A DNA stretch of 64,000 bases from Cohnella sp. CFH 77786 (GTDB lineage: Bacteria; Bacillota; Bacilli; Paenibacillales; Paenibacillaceae), in the NCBI RefSeq assembly GCF_019400745.1, contig NZ_WJIB01000004.1:186001-250000 (forward strand), written 5' to 3'. The notes beneath the pieces are model-generated. The model ran no database searches. It was not told the DNA's origin and saw only the letters and a list, made by a program, of their open reading frames with translations. Positions 35,841-44,489 of the stretch are shown piece by piece (the stretch's first letter is position 1; each line of letters begins with the position of its first letter). The translations under genes were made by a program, and so were the position numbers.

Positions 35841-36539
35841 GTGGAGAAAACGGAGAAGGGGAACGAGCACTTACGAGCGCGTAAGCGGGTACTCATCATG
35901 ACTGCCGTGGAGGCTGAGCGGCAGGCGGTGCTTCGAGGCCTTCGGGGAGACGCCCGGTTCGAGGTCGACTTGGCAGGCGTAGGACCGGCGCTGGCGGCGG
36001 CACGGACCGCGGCCGCGTTGGTTTCGGCGAAGGGCGGCGGAGACGGCGGTTTCGGCTTGGTTGTGAGCGCGGGAATCGGCGGAGGCTTCTCCGGCGCGGC
36101 CGAAATCGGAAGCCTGGTCGTGGCGAGCGAAATCGTCGCCGCGGACTTGGGAGCGGAGACGCCGGAGGGGTTTCTGCCGCTGGACGAGCTGGGGTTCGGC
36201 TCGGCCCGGACTGCAGTGGATGAGGCGGCGGCCGGAAGGCTGGTCGAAGCGCTGAAGTCGGCCGGACTTCCGGTTCGGTCGGGTCCGGTGCTCACGGTGT
36301 CCACGGTGACGGGCACGGCAGCCACGGCGCTGAACCGGGCCGGGCGCTTCCCGGGCGCCGCCGCGGAAGGCATGGAAGGCTACGGCGTGGCCGTCGCCGC
36401 AAGCGACCTGGGGGTGCCGGCCCTGGAGCTGCGCGCCATCTCCAATCCCGTCGGCCCCCGCGACCGTTCCGCCTGGCGGATCAAGGAAGCGCTGGAGGCT
36501 CTGGAAGCTGCGAGCGCGATTTTACCGGAGGTGCTTTGA
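35841..36539 (+). CDS. mqnB: Futalosine hydrolase
   Basis: 232 residues of the nucleoside-phosphorylase fold: RVLIMTAVEAERQAVLRGL at the N-terminus, VSAGIGGGFS and AEGMEGYGVAVAA (purine-binding Glu), ending with LRAISNPVGPRDRSAWRI, which is typical of MqnB. It cleaves futalosine to dehypoxanthine futalosine in the alternative menaquinone route. The start is uncertain: the GTG at 35841 keeps the first strand, an ATG at 35898 would cut it. The MqnD gene follows after 4 bp. Confidence 0.8.
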   Translation: MEKTEKGNEHLRARKRVLIMTAVEAERQAVLRGLRGDARFEVDLAGVGPALAAARTAAALVSAKGGGDGGFGLVVSAGIGGGFSGAAEIGSLVVASEIVAADLGAETPEGFLPLDELGFGSARTAVDEAAAGRLVEALKSAGLPVRSGPVLTVSTVTGTAATALNRAGRFPGAAAEGMEGYGVAVAASDLGVPALELRAISNPVGPRDRSAWRIKEALEALEAASAILPEVL

Positions 36540-36543
36540 GAGG

Positions 36544-37383
36544 ATGAAAATCGCTTTTTCTCCGTGTCCCAACGACACGTTCGTCTTCCACGCCTGGGTG
36601 CACGGGCTCATCCCCGGCGCGCCCGAGCTGGACGTCCTCTATGCGGATATCGACGTCACGAACCATCTCGCCGCGGCTCCCGGCGGACCGGACGTGCTGA
36701 AAATCTCGTACGCCGCGCTGCCGTGGGTGCTGGACGAGTACCGGCTCATTCCGTGCGGCGGCGCTCTGGGAAGGGGCAACGGACCGCTCGTCCTGACTGC
36801 GGGAGAACGGACGGGAATCTCGGGCCCTGCGGCGTTATCCGGGAAGCGGGTGGCCGTCCCGAGCGAGAGGTCGACCGCCTGCCTGCTCTTCCGGTTGTGG
36901 GCGGCGCAGCAAGTGCCGGGCGGCTTGGCAGAGGTTATCGTCATGCCGTTCCATGAGATCATGCCGGCCGTGCGCGATGGCAAGATCGACGCCGGTCTCG
37001 TCATTCACGAGGCCCGCTTCACCTACCCGAACTACGGGCTGTCGCTGCTGGCCGACATGGGAAGCTGGTGGGAAGCCGACACCGGCCTGCCGATTCCGCT
37101 GGGCGCGATCATCGCCCGCCGGAATCTCGACGCGGAGCGGATCGCCTCCTGGACGAGACAATCCGTCGAGTACGCATGGGCGCACCCGGAAGCCTCGAAG
37201 GATTATGTCCTGCAGCATGCCCAGGAGATGGATCCCTCGGTGGCTCAGTCGCACATCGATCTCTACGTGAACCAATTCACCGCCGACCTTGGCGAAGAAG
37301 GTTATGCCGCGATCGACGCCTTGCTCGGCCGGGCCGCTCGCGAAGGGCTCGTGCCGCCCATTGAACGATCTAGACTGCGGTAG
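36544..37383 (+). CDS. mqnD: 1,4-dihydroxy-6-naphthoate synthase
   Basis: 279 residues, the family's usual length. The diagnostic start MKIAFSPCPNDTFVFHAW and the segments YPNYGLSLLADMGSWWE and LPIPLGAI identify MqnD, which converts cyclic dehypoxanthine futalosine to 1,4-dihydroxy-6-naphthoate. It lies 4 bp after mqnB; mqnA and mqnC are not in the window. The organism therefore probably makes menaquinone by the futalosine pathway. Confidence 0.92.
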   Translation: MKIAFSPCPNDTFVFHAWVHGLIPGAPELDVLYADIDVTNHLAAAPGGPDVLKISYAALPWVLDEYRLIPCGGALGRGNGPLVLTAGERTGISGPAALSGKRVAVPSERSTACLLFRLWAAQQVPGGLAEVIVMPFHEIMPAVRDGKIDAGLVIHEARFTYPNYGLSLLADMGSWWEADTGLPIPLGAIIARRNLDAERIASWTRQSVEYAWAHPEASKDYVLQHAQEMDPSVAQSHIDLYVNQFTADLGEEGYAAIDALLGRAAREGLVPPIERSRLR

Positions 37384-37417
37384 ACAACAAGACACCCAAA
37401 TAAAGGAGTCGATACGA

Positions 37418-38164
37418 ATGATGATCATCCGCAAGCTTCGTTTTCCCATGTTGTTCATTCTTGCGCTTACGCTTGTGACGGCGGCGGGCTGCGGCAAACG
37501 CAACGAGACGAACGCCGGCGGCGCTCCGTCTTCCGCTTCCGCGTCGCCGTCCGCTTCCGACTCCCCTGCCGCTTCCCCTTCGCCCTCCGCCTCGCCTTCG
37601 GCGTCCGGCGAATCCGCTTACCACTCGGACACCAATCCGGTCGTGACGATCGAGATGGATAACGGCCACATGATCAAACTCGAGCTGTATCCGAAAGTCG
37701 CGCCGAACACGGTCAACAATTTTATCTCGCTCATCAAGAAAGGCTTCTATGACGGAACGATTTTCCACCGTGTCATGCCCGGCTTCATGATTCAAGGCGG
37801 CGATCCTCAGGGCAACGGCACCGGCGGACCGGGCTACGAGATTAAAGGCGAGTTTACCAACAACGGTTTCCGGAACGACCTGAAGCACACCCGCGGCGTA
37901 CTCTCGATGGCCCGCAAATCCCAGCCGCTCGACTCGGCGGGCTCCCAATTCTTCATCATGGTGGCCGACGCCCCTTCCCTGGACGGCGATTACGCGGCAT
38001 TCGGCAGCGTGATCGAGGGCATGGACACGGTGGACGAAATCGTGAACCAGAAAATCGATCCGAACGATCCCGCCGGAACGAGACCCGAGAAGCCGATGGC
38101 GATCAAGAAAATGACCGTGGACACCAAAGGCGTGGAGTATAAGGAGCCCGAGGTCATCAAGTAA
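37418..38164 (+). CDS. Cyclophilin-type peptidyl-prolyl isomerase lipoprotein
   Basis: 248 residues. A lipoprotein signal peptide ends at LVTAAGC, followed by a Ser/Pro/Ala-rich linker (residues 30-68). The cyclophilin domain has TVNNFISLIKKGFYDGTIFHRVMPGF, IQGGDP and QFFIMVADAPSLDGDYAAFG. The AAAGGAG lies 8 bp before the ATG. It should assist folding of exported proteins at the outer face of the membrane. Confidence 0.92.
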   Translation: MMIIRKLRFPMLFILALTLVTAAGCGKRNETNAGGAPSSASASPSASDSPAASPSPSASPSASGESAYHSDTNPVVTIEMDNGHMIKLELYPKVAPNTVNNFISLIKKGFYDGTIFHRVMPGFMIQGGDPQGNGTGGPGYEIKGEFTNNGFRNDLKHTRGVLSMARKSQPLDSAGSQFFIMVADAPSLDGDYAAFGSVIEGMDTVDEIVNQKIDPNDPAGTRPEKPMAIKKMTVDTKGVEYKEPEVIK

Positions 38165-38223
38165 GTGCGGGCTCACAGCCGTATGCCTCAGCGATTGCCA
38201 AACGGAACGTATCAACAAAACAA

Positions 38224-38264
38224 GGGCCGTCACTCAGGTCAGTCCAACACCTGAGCGATGGCCC
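38224..38264. terminator. Long hairpin between convergent genes
   Basis: GGCCGTCACTCAGGT pairs with ACCTGAGCGATGGCC with two mismatches. It separates the cyclophilin and GNAT genes and could act in both directions; U-tracts are weak. Confidence 0.5.
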
Positions 38265-38332
38265 CTTATGTATTCCAGCTTGCACCATTCTGCTTTTCCA
38301 GCTAACCGGAGTTTGGATTTTCACCGCAGCAT

Positions 38333-39127
38333 CTATCCGGAAGTGATGGAACTCAAATAGCGCCCGATTTGGACCTTATTTTGGAATCCGATATTACGAT
38401 AAATGCCCTGACCCGCTTGGGAGGCATGCAGAATAACCCGTTCGGCGCCCCTGGATTTCGCCTCCTTAAGCGCATGCAGGGTGATCGCTTTCCCCAAGCC
38501 GCGGCCCCTGTAGTCTGCGGACGTCGCGACGAAATAAAGGCCGGCCACTCCGCCCTCTTCGAACATCGTGGCGGTCGACACCGGCCTTCCGTCCAGCCAG
38601 GCTACGAAATGCCGAATGGGAGCACCCGTATCGAGCCCGGCGTTCAGAAAGAACCTTTCCAGAGCATCTCTCACTGCATCCGGCAGATTGAAAGCGGGTT
38701 GCAGGATTCCGGCCAACGCCTTCACATCGGATGGATGGACGGCCGGCAGGATTTCAAGGGGGGACGGCGGTTCCGCTCCGAGAGGATCCCACTCGCCCAA
38801 TTCGAGCGCCATCCCCGGCATGCGGCCGATCCTCTGAAATCCTCTCTCCTCCAGTAAGGCCTCTTTGACCTCGCATTCCGGATCGTCCGACCAGGTTAAC
38901 CATAAGCAAGGTACATTGGCGTTGCGGTATTCAACAGCCGTTTCCTCGATTCGAACGGCGTCTGCGGAGAACTGCAGCACGCGATTCAACATGGGAAACG
39001 GAATGTGATGCCGGTGGCGGATTATCCCGCCCCCGCGCATAAATTCCGTATCGGGATCGCAGCGCATAATCGTCTCGAAAAAGTCGACCATATTGCCTCG
39101 AATATCTTCTGCCGCGCTTGCTGCCAT
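38333..39127 (-). CDS. GNAT-family N-acetyltransferase
   Basis: 264 residues. The acetyl-CoA motif is RGRGLGKA in the C-terminal half (YFVATSADYRGRGLGKAITLHAL), followed by GAERVILHASQAGQGIYRNIGF. The N-terminal half is a separate domain with RHRHHIPFPMLN. A GGAGTGAG precedes the ATG. Substrate unknown. Confidence 0.85.
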   Translation of the reverse strand: MAASAAEDIRGNMVDFFETIMRCDPDTEFMRGGGIIRHRHHIPFPMLNRVLQFSADAVRIEETAVEYRNANVPCLWLTWSDDPECEVKEALLEERGFQRIGRMPGMALELGEWDPLGAEPPSPLEILPAVHPSDVKALAGILQPAFNLPDAVRDALERFFLNAGLDTGAPIRHFVAWLDGRPVSTATMFEEGGVAGLYFVATSADYRGRGLGKAITLHALKEAKSRGAERVILHASQAGQGIYRNIGFQNKVQIGRYLSSITSG

Positions 39128-39140
39128 ACTCTCACTCCTA

Positions 39141-39482
39141 TTATGATTCGCCTGTTTCTTCGGATTCTTCTTCCACGTACCGCTTGAGCGCGGCCATCTT
39201 GTTCTCCCAGTACCGCTCGAAATAGGAGAGCCACCGCCTAAGCTCCAGCAGCGGATCGGGATCCATCCGGTACCGGGTCTCGCGTCCGACCTTGCGTTCC
39301 TTGACGAGCCCGGCTTCAGCCAGAATCCGCAGATGCTTGGAGACCGCCGTCCGGCTCATCGGAAAATGCCCGCTTAGCGCGGTCACGGGCATCTCGCCTT
39401 CATCCAGCAGCTTCAGCAGCTTGCGTCGGGTCGGATCGGCGATCGCCTGGAACACGTCGTGCTTAGGAGCCGTCTGCGCCAT
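39141..39482 (-). CDS. ArsR-family transcriptional repressor
   Basis: 113 residues: a winged helix with DPTRRKLLKLLDEGEMPV, SRTAVSKHLRILAEAGLV and RKVGRETRYRMD, no Cys metal site. It starts 1 bp after the SRPBCC stop. Regulators paired with SRPBCC proteins in this order normally repress their own operon; two palindromes upstream at 39955-40000 fit. Confidence 0.9.
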   Translation of the reverse strand: MAQTAPKHDVFQAIADPTRRKLLKLLDEGEMPVTALSGHFPMSRTAVSKHLRILAEAGLVKERKVGRETRYRMDPDPLLELRRWLSYFERYWENKMAALKRYVEEESEETGES

Positions 39483-39483
39483 C

Positions 39484-39900
39484 TTAGCCTTCTACGTACT
39501 GAGCGAGTTTCCGGCCGATGCCGACCCAGCCGCCGGACATTCTCTCGCGCACTTCGGCGTGGGGTTGGCCGAATTCGGTGACCTTTGCCGGATCCCATCC
39601 GCCGTGAATCAGCGTAAACTCGGTACGGCTTTCGTCCAGCTCCTTCAACTCGAAAGTCAAAGTCCAATCCTTGCCCCAGCGAAGCGACAGCCGGTTCGGG
39701 GGATCGACTTCCGTCACCTTGCAGGGGGATTGCCCGAACGGGCCGGCTTCCAGCAGAAACTCATGCCCTTCCACGGGCTTCACGTCGCCCGGCATGAACC
39801 AGGCCGCGAAGCCTTCCGCCGTCGACACGGCGTTCCATACTTTGGCGATCGGGGCTTTCAGGATTTGGGTTTGGCGAATATCGGGCAATGTTTGCGTCAT
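39484..39900 (-). CDS. SRPBCC (AHSA1-like) domain protein
   Basis: 138 residues with IRQTQILKAPIAKVWNAVSTAEGFAAWF at the N-terminus, the START-fold pattern. It binds hydrophobic ligands or acts as a co-chaperone-like domain in relatives. First gene of the operon with the ArsR regulator. Confidence 0.85.
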   Translation of the reverse strand: MTQTLPDIRQTQILKAPIAKVWNAVSTAEGFAAWFMPGDVKPVEGHEFLLEAGPFGQSPCKVTEVDPPNRLSLRWGKDWTLTFELKELDESRTEFTLIHGGWDPAKVTEFGQPHAEVRERMSGGWVGIGRKLAQYVEG

Positions 39901-39954
39901 CGGGTATCACAACCTCCGCATCAAGTTTTCAAATTCTGATGGATCGAAAAATGC

Positions 39955-40000
39955 GAAACCTTTTGGTTTCATTTTGAATTATACGAAACCAAAAGGTTTC
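39955..40000. promoter_or_regulatory. Two operator-like palindromes
   Basis: GAAACCTTTTGGTTTC (39955-39970) and GAAACCAAAAGGTTTC (39985-40000) are perfect palindromes with centres 30 bp apart, three helical turns. They lie 55-100 bp upstream of the SRPBCC-arsR operon and are the likely ArsR binding sites. Confidence 0.7.
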
Positions 40001-40237
40001 ATGTCAACCAGCGCCATCTCGGAGGATACGAGGTTCGCTTCCTTTCCCTGCTTCGTCCGATACTTCACCCGAGTTGCCGGCATAACGCCCGAAGCATTCG
40101 GGAACCAGCACCGCCATCCGCAGGCGCCCTAAGCGCACGCCCGGCACATGCAAGGAAAGGCCTAAGTTTGCTATGCTAAGGGAACTATTCGATTCATTCC
40201 ATTCATTCCATTCTCAGCGAACGGGAGGCTGGTGTCC

Positions 40238-41251
40238 ATGGCAGCAGGAATACCACGTATTCCTTTGTCCGTCCTTGATCTTGCTCCTATCGTTGCCGGA
40301 GGCACGGCCGCGGATTCGCTCCGCAACACGCTCGATTTGGCCCGTCACGCCGAACGGTTGGGTTACCGCCGCTATTGGCTGGCCGAGCACCACAACATGC
40401 CGGGCATCGCCAGCTCGGCCACTTCGGTGGTCATCGGCCATGTCGCGGCCGGCACGGTGAAGATCCGCGTCGGCTCCGGCGGCATCATGCTGCCGAACCA
40501 TGCCCCGCTCGTGATCGCGGAGCAGTTCGGCACGCTGGAATCGCTGTACCCCGGGCGCATCGACCTCGGGCTGGGCAGAGCCCCGGGCTCGGATATGCGG
40601 ACCGCCCGCGCGCTTCGCCGTACGCTCGGGACCAGCGGCGACGACTTCCCGGAGCTGCTCGGCGAGCTGCGCGCGTATTTCGATCCGTCGTTCGATCCGT
40701 TCACGCCGGGCGTGCGCGCCATTCCAGGCGAAGGCCTGACCATCCCGATCTGGCTGCTCGGCTCCAGCGGATTCAGCGCCCAGCTGGCCGCCCGCCTCGG
40801 CTTGCCTTTCGCGTTCGCCAGCCATTTCGCGCCGGATTATTTGCTGCCCGCCCTCGAGCTGTACCGCACCAACTTCCAGCCGTCCAAAACGCTGGATAAG
40901 CCGTACGTCATGATCGGGATGAGCGTCATCGCCGCCGAAAAGGAAGAAGAGGCTCGCCGGCTGGCGACCTCTCCTCTGCAGCAGTTTCTGAATATCGTCC
41001 GCGGCCAGACCGGCCAGCTCAAACCGCCGGTCGACAGCATGGACGGCCTGTGGACGGAGCAGGAGAAGGCGGCGGTCCACTCGATGCTGCGCTACGCGAT
41101 CATCGGAGACCGGAATACGATCCTCGAGAAGCTCCCGGCCGTCCTTGAAGAGACGCAAGCGGACGAAATCATCGTGACCGCCCAAATTTACGATCATCAG
41201 GCTCGTTTGCGATCTTATGGAATCCTTGCCGAAACCGTGATGGGCGGTTAA
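40238..41251 (+). CDS. LLM-class flavin-dependent oxidoreductase
   Basis: 337 residues of the luciferase-like fold: [21 protein letters not shown] at the start, [39 protein letters not shown] and [10 protein letters not shown], typical of the small MsnO8-like group. The ATG at 40238 follows GGGAGG by 9 bp. It uses FMNH2 and oxygen; the substrate is unknown. Confidence 0.88.
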   Translation: MAAGIPRIPLSVLDLAPIVAGGTAADSLRNTLDLARHAERLGYRRYWLAEHHNMPGIASSATSVVIGHVAAGTVKIRVGSGGIMLPNHAPLVIAEQFGTLESLYPGRIDLGLGRAPGSDMRTARALRRTLGTSGDDFPELLGELRAYFDPSFDPFTPGVRAIPGEGLTIPIWLLGSSGFSAQLAARLGLPFAFASHFAPDYLLPALELYRTNFQPSKTLDKPYVMIGMSVIAAEKEEEARRLATSPLQQFLNIVRGQTGQLKPPVDSMDGLWTEQEKAAVHSMLRYAIIGDRNTILEKLPAVLEETQADEIIVTAQIYDHQARLRSYGILAETVMGG

Positions 41252-41279
41252 GCCCGTTATTGAACGATGCCGCAGCGGA

Positions 41280-41694
41280 TCAATGGCTTTCCCAGAGCTC
41301 CGGCCGCTCAAGCAGCTGCCGAATCTTGCGGGCTGTGTCGTGATCCTCCATGGGAAGGTGCACGGCGACTTGGAGTTCCGCCGAATCCGGAAGTTGAAAC
41401 GTAAGATGCTCGAACGCCAGCACGGCCCGCCAGCGGATGGACGATCCGTTTGCGGCCCTCCGTTGCGTCGCTATTTCGGCGGAATCTCAAGGCAACGCGC
41501 GAATTCGTAGCGGTGGAACCCCTATTCCACCGTCTACTTACGCGGACGAAAATTAAACCGGATAACGCGAACGCGAGTAAGGCGAAGCCCAGGAACGGAA
41601 ACGGGCTGTGCACGGACACGTACCGGATGCCGCAGCCTCCGAGCAGCGGGCCGAGGACGCTGCCTATGCTGAAAGGGATCGAGGCGATCAAGCT
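41280..41694 (-). pseudogene. Decayed MFS fragment joined to another C-terminal fragment
   Basis: From 41691 down to about 41540 the frame encodes IPFSIGSVLGPLLGGCGIRY and a hydrophobic segment (FLGFALLAFALSGLIFVRVSRR) typical of an MFS transporter. From about 41470 to the stop at 41280 a different frame encodes RWRAVLAFEHLTFQLPDSAE and DHDTARKIRQLLERPELWE without a start codon. Two broken genes appear to be joined. The second family is not recognised. Confidence 0.5.
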
Positions 41695-41734
41695 TTAGCC
41701 GATGAGCACCGGTTCACCCTCCCCCGACAAAACG

Positions 41735-41770
41735 CAAAAATGAAAAGCGGCTCCGGGAAGCCACTTTTCA
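41735..41770 (-). terminator. Rho-independent terminator of the dioxygenase gene
   Basis: TGAAAAGCGGCT and AGCCACTTTTCA form the stem (one mismatch); TTTTT follows on the minus strand. Confidence 0.75.
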
Positions 41771-41800
41771 CAAGTCAACACCCCTATTTCGTTCATGCCC

Positions 41801-42580
41801 TCATCCGTACTGATAGACGCTGTTCGTGAACGCATCCATCATCAAGCTCAGATGAAGCCGTTTCGAGGTCCGTTCCCGATCCGCCGCGCCCATCGCGTAG
41901 AAGATCGGAACGAAGTGCTCCTTCGCCTGCTGAGGGACGGCAACCTTGGCGTAGGGAGCAAGCTCCTCGTACCGGAACAGGGAATCCAGATCCCACTCCG
42001 CCATGCGATCCCCCAGCCATTGTTCGAAGCCGAGCGCGAGTGCCTTCACCGCGGCCTTGTCCTGCACGCCGAACAGTCCGAAATTGTGCACGGTCACTCC
42101 GCTGCCGATGATCAGCACATCCTTCTCCCGCAGCGGCGCCAGAGACTCTCCGATCCGGTATTGCTCTTCCGGAGTCAGCTCCGGGTTCACCGACATGGCG
42201 ATGAGAGGAATATCCGCGTCCGGGTAGATCCGGTTCAGAATCGTCCAAGAACCGTGGTCCAGCCCGCGGCTTAGCTCCGCGCGGTTCTCGATCCCGCTGT
42301 CGCTCAGCAGCCGCTGAACCTCCCGGGATAGCTCCTTGTCGCCTTTGGCCGGGTACTTCACGCGGTATAGCTCGTCCGGAAAACCCCCGAAATCGTAAAT
42401 CATCGAATAACTATCGATCTCGCTGACCATCTGGATCCGGCTCTCCCAATGCGCGGAAAACAAAACGATGGCCGCAGGACGCGGAAACGTGCGGCCGAGC
42501 TCCTCGAGATACTGCGCGTATTCACTCTGCTCGATCGCGACCATGGGGGAGCCATGCGCGATAAACAACGATGGGATCAT
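41801..42580 (-). CDS. DODA-type extradiol dioxygenase (YgiD-like)
   Basis: 259 residues of class III ring-cleaving dioxygenases: FIAHGSPM near residue 8, FSAHWE, YDFGGFP, LDHGSWTIL and SGVTVHNF provide the metal-binding His and Glu. The start at 42580 has AGGAGG 10 bp upstream; the ATG at 42589 is only 1 bp away. Relatives act on catechols such as DOPA. Confidence 0.88.
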   Translation of the reverse strand: MIPSLFIAHGSPMVAIEQSEYAQYLEELGRTFPRPAAIVLFSAHWESRIQMVSEIDSYSMIYDFGGFPDELYRVKYPAKGDKELSREVQRLLSDSGIENRAELSRGLDHGSWTILNRIYPDADIPLIAMSVNPELTPEEQYRIGESLAPLREKDVLIIGSGVTVHNFGLFGVQDKAAVKALALGFEQWLGDRMAEWDLDSLFRYEELAPYAKVAVPQQAKEHFVPIFYAMGAADRERTSKRLHLSLMMDAFTNSVYQYG

Positions 42581-42648
42581 TGGGCTCATACCTCCTTGCT
42601 CTATTGTTGCCGATCATGTCGCGGATTTGCAAGGGGTCGCCCGAACGG

Positions 42649-43083
42649 TCAAGAACGCATCAGAAAATACAAAAACCAAACGGCATGGTTCTGCTCATCC
42701 GCCGCCGCGCGGCGGAAGGCTTCCTGAACCGTTCGGTCGGCGGATTTATCCGCGGTCTCCAGGTAGAAATCCACCGTTTCCTGTTCGTCCTTATACGCGA
42801 AATCCAGTCCTGCCTTATATTCGGCGGGGCACCCTTCGTTCATTGTCGGTGTCGGCTGGCGGCCGCTCAAACGGAAATACAGTTGCGTAAAATGCTGGTA
42901 ATGCCGGATTTCGTCCTGGCGGATTTCGAGAATCCGTTTCCTCGTTTCCTCATTCGGCGCCAGCTTCGCTAATCTCTCGTAACATGCAATCGCGCTATAC
43001 TCCCCGTTAATCGCCTTGGCGATATCGTTCAACAAACCCTGATCGGTCGGAAATCGCTCATAAATCGACAGGTAATCGAACAT
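42649..43083 (-). CDS. Ferritin-like domain protein
   Basis: 144 residues forming a four-helix bundle, with two iron-ligand sets suggested by NGEYSAIACYERL / RQDEIRHYQHF and KDEQETVDFYLE / ADEQNHAVWFLYF. Size and motifs match the rubrerythrin-like group of Bacillales. Possible role in peroxide or iron handling. Confidence 0.75.
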   Translation of the reverse strand: MFDYLSIYERFPTDQGLLNDIAKAINGEYSAIACYERLAKLAPNEETRKRILEIRQDEIRHYQHFTQLYFRLSGRQPTPTMNEGCPAEYKAGLDFAYKDEQETVDFYLETADKSADRTVQEAFRRAAADEQNHAVWFLYFLMRS

Positions 43084-43154
43084 GCGGGAATGAGCCTCCT
43101 CTATCGCGCCGCCTTCATGGGCGGGAGCCTGATTTCAAGGTATGCGGATGCATG

Positions 43155-43182
43155 CAAAAAGGTCCTGCCCCAGGCAGGACCT
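43155..43182 (-). terminator. Rho-independent terminator of the desaturase gene
   Basis: AGGTCCTGCC and GGCAGGACCT form a perfect stem; TTTTT follows on the minus strand. Confidence 0.8.
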
Positions 43183-43209
43183 CCAAGCTGTCGATTCGTA
43201 CGCGTTGCA

Positions 43210-44223
43210 TCACACCTTGACCCGCTCGGCCGCGAAACGACGCAGCTCCCTGAATCCCATGAAGCTCTTGGTCGCCTCGTTCCAGACCCGGAATCGAAGC
43301 GAGCGTAGGCTCGACCACAAGGTGATCGACCGCACTTCCTGCAGCATCGGATTGTGGCGGTGCGCCTCCTCCAGGAAATAGTTGGGAACCCTCGGGCTCA
43401 GATGGTGGATGTGATGAAAGCCGATGTTGCCGGTGATCCAATGCAAAAATTTAGGGAGCTTGTAGAACGAACTGCCGTGCATGGCGGCTTTGACATAGTC
43501 CCAATTCTCTTCTTGCTCGTAATACGTATCCTCGAATTGATGCTGCACGTAGAACAGCCAAAACCCCGCCGCTCCGGAGAGCAGAAAAATCGGACCTTGC
43601 ACGAGAAGAAAAGCCTGCCAGCCCAGGGTCATGCATAACGATCCCGCAATGGCCGCGATTCCGAAGTTCGTCAAATACGTGTTCATCCGTTCCTTCCACC
43701 CCGCCTGCCGCCGATTGAACCGGTATAAGAAGAGGAAAACGAATGTCGGTCCCAACCCGAACATGATGAAAGGATTGCGGTACAGCCGATATCCCGTCTT
43801 CCGCAGCCATGACGATGACAAATACTCTTCCGCCGTCAGGGTCCAAATATCCCCCGTCCCCCGCTTGTCCAGGTTGCCGCTGGTCGCGTGGTGAATCGAA
43901 TGGCTGTTCCGCCATTGGCGGAACGGAACGCTGGTCATGATGCCGGTAATCGTTCCGACGATCTCGTTTGCGGCTTTGCTTCTGAAGAAAGATTTGTGGC
44001 AGCAATCATGGAAAATGATAAAAATCCGGATGAGCAGCCCGGCAGCGGGAACCGTCAGCGCAAGCGTCAGCCAATAGGAGACCGATAGGCTCAGGTAAGC
44101 CAAATACCATAGTAGAAAGAAAGGAACGAGCGTATTCACGAGCTGCCAGACGCTGCGGGATACATAGGATTTCTCGAACGGAGCAATGATTTTGCGCCAA
44201 CCGACCTGATTTTCATGGGACAT
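43210..44223 (-). CDS. Fatty acid desaturase
   Basis: 337 residues with four hydrophobic segments. The three His boxes of membrane diiron desaturases are present: HDCCHKSF, HSIHH and HHIHH. AGAGGT lies about 13 bp before the ATG. It introduces a double bond into membrane lipid acyl chains. It is divergent from the P450 gene; both act on lipids, so co-regulation is possible. Confidence 0.9.
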   Translation of the reverse strand: MSHENQVGWRKIIAPFEKSYVSRSVWQLVNTLVPFFLLWYLAYLSLSVSYWLTLALTVPAAGLLIRIFIIFHDCCHKSFFRSKAANEIVGTITGIMTSVPFRQWRNSHSIHHATSGNLDKRGTGDIWTLTAEEYLSSSWLRKTGYRLYRNPFIMFGLGPTFVFLFLYRFNRRQAGWKERMNTYLTNFGIAAIAGSLCMTLGWQAFLLVQGPIFLLSGAAGFWLFYVQHQFEDTYYEQEENWDYVKAAMHGSSFYKLPKFLHWITGNIGFHHIHHLSPRVPNYFLEEAHRHNPMLQEVRSITLWSSLRSLRFRVWNEATKSFMGFRELRRFAAERVKV

Positions 44224-44489
44224 GCTTAGAATCTACCTCTTTCCGGCTGCATAGGAGTAAACGAATAAGACCAACTCCTATAATACGCGCAAAACGGCAA
44301 ACGGTTCCTCCATCAAAATAATCCTTCTCCCGCAAGTGGGTATTACGATGCATGACGGAGCGGAAATCGAGATCGCGCAGCCGCTTCATTCATGACAAAT
44401 CGCATGACTCCGGTAACTAACGGCCATTACAGGAATTGGAATATACTGGTGACATCATCGTTCACATCGAGAGCGAAGGAGTCATGTTC

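Noticed and set aside
33732..36539. A 935-codon plus-strand open frame
   Set aside because: Most of it is antisense to the ABC exporter genes and has no family signal; only the mqnB part at its 3' end is real.
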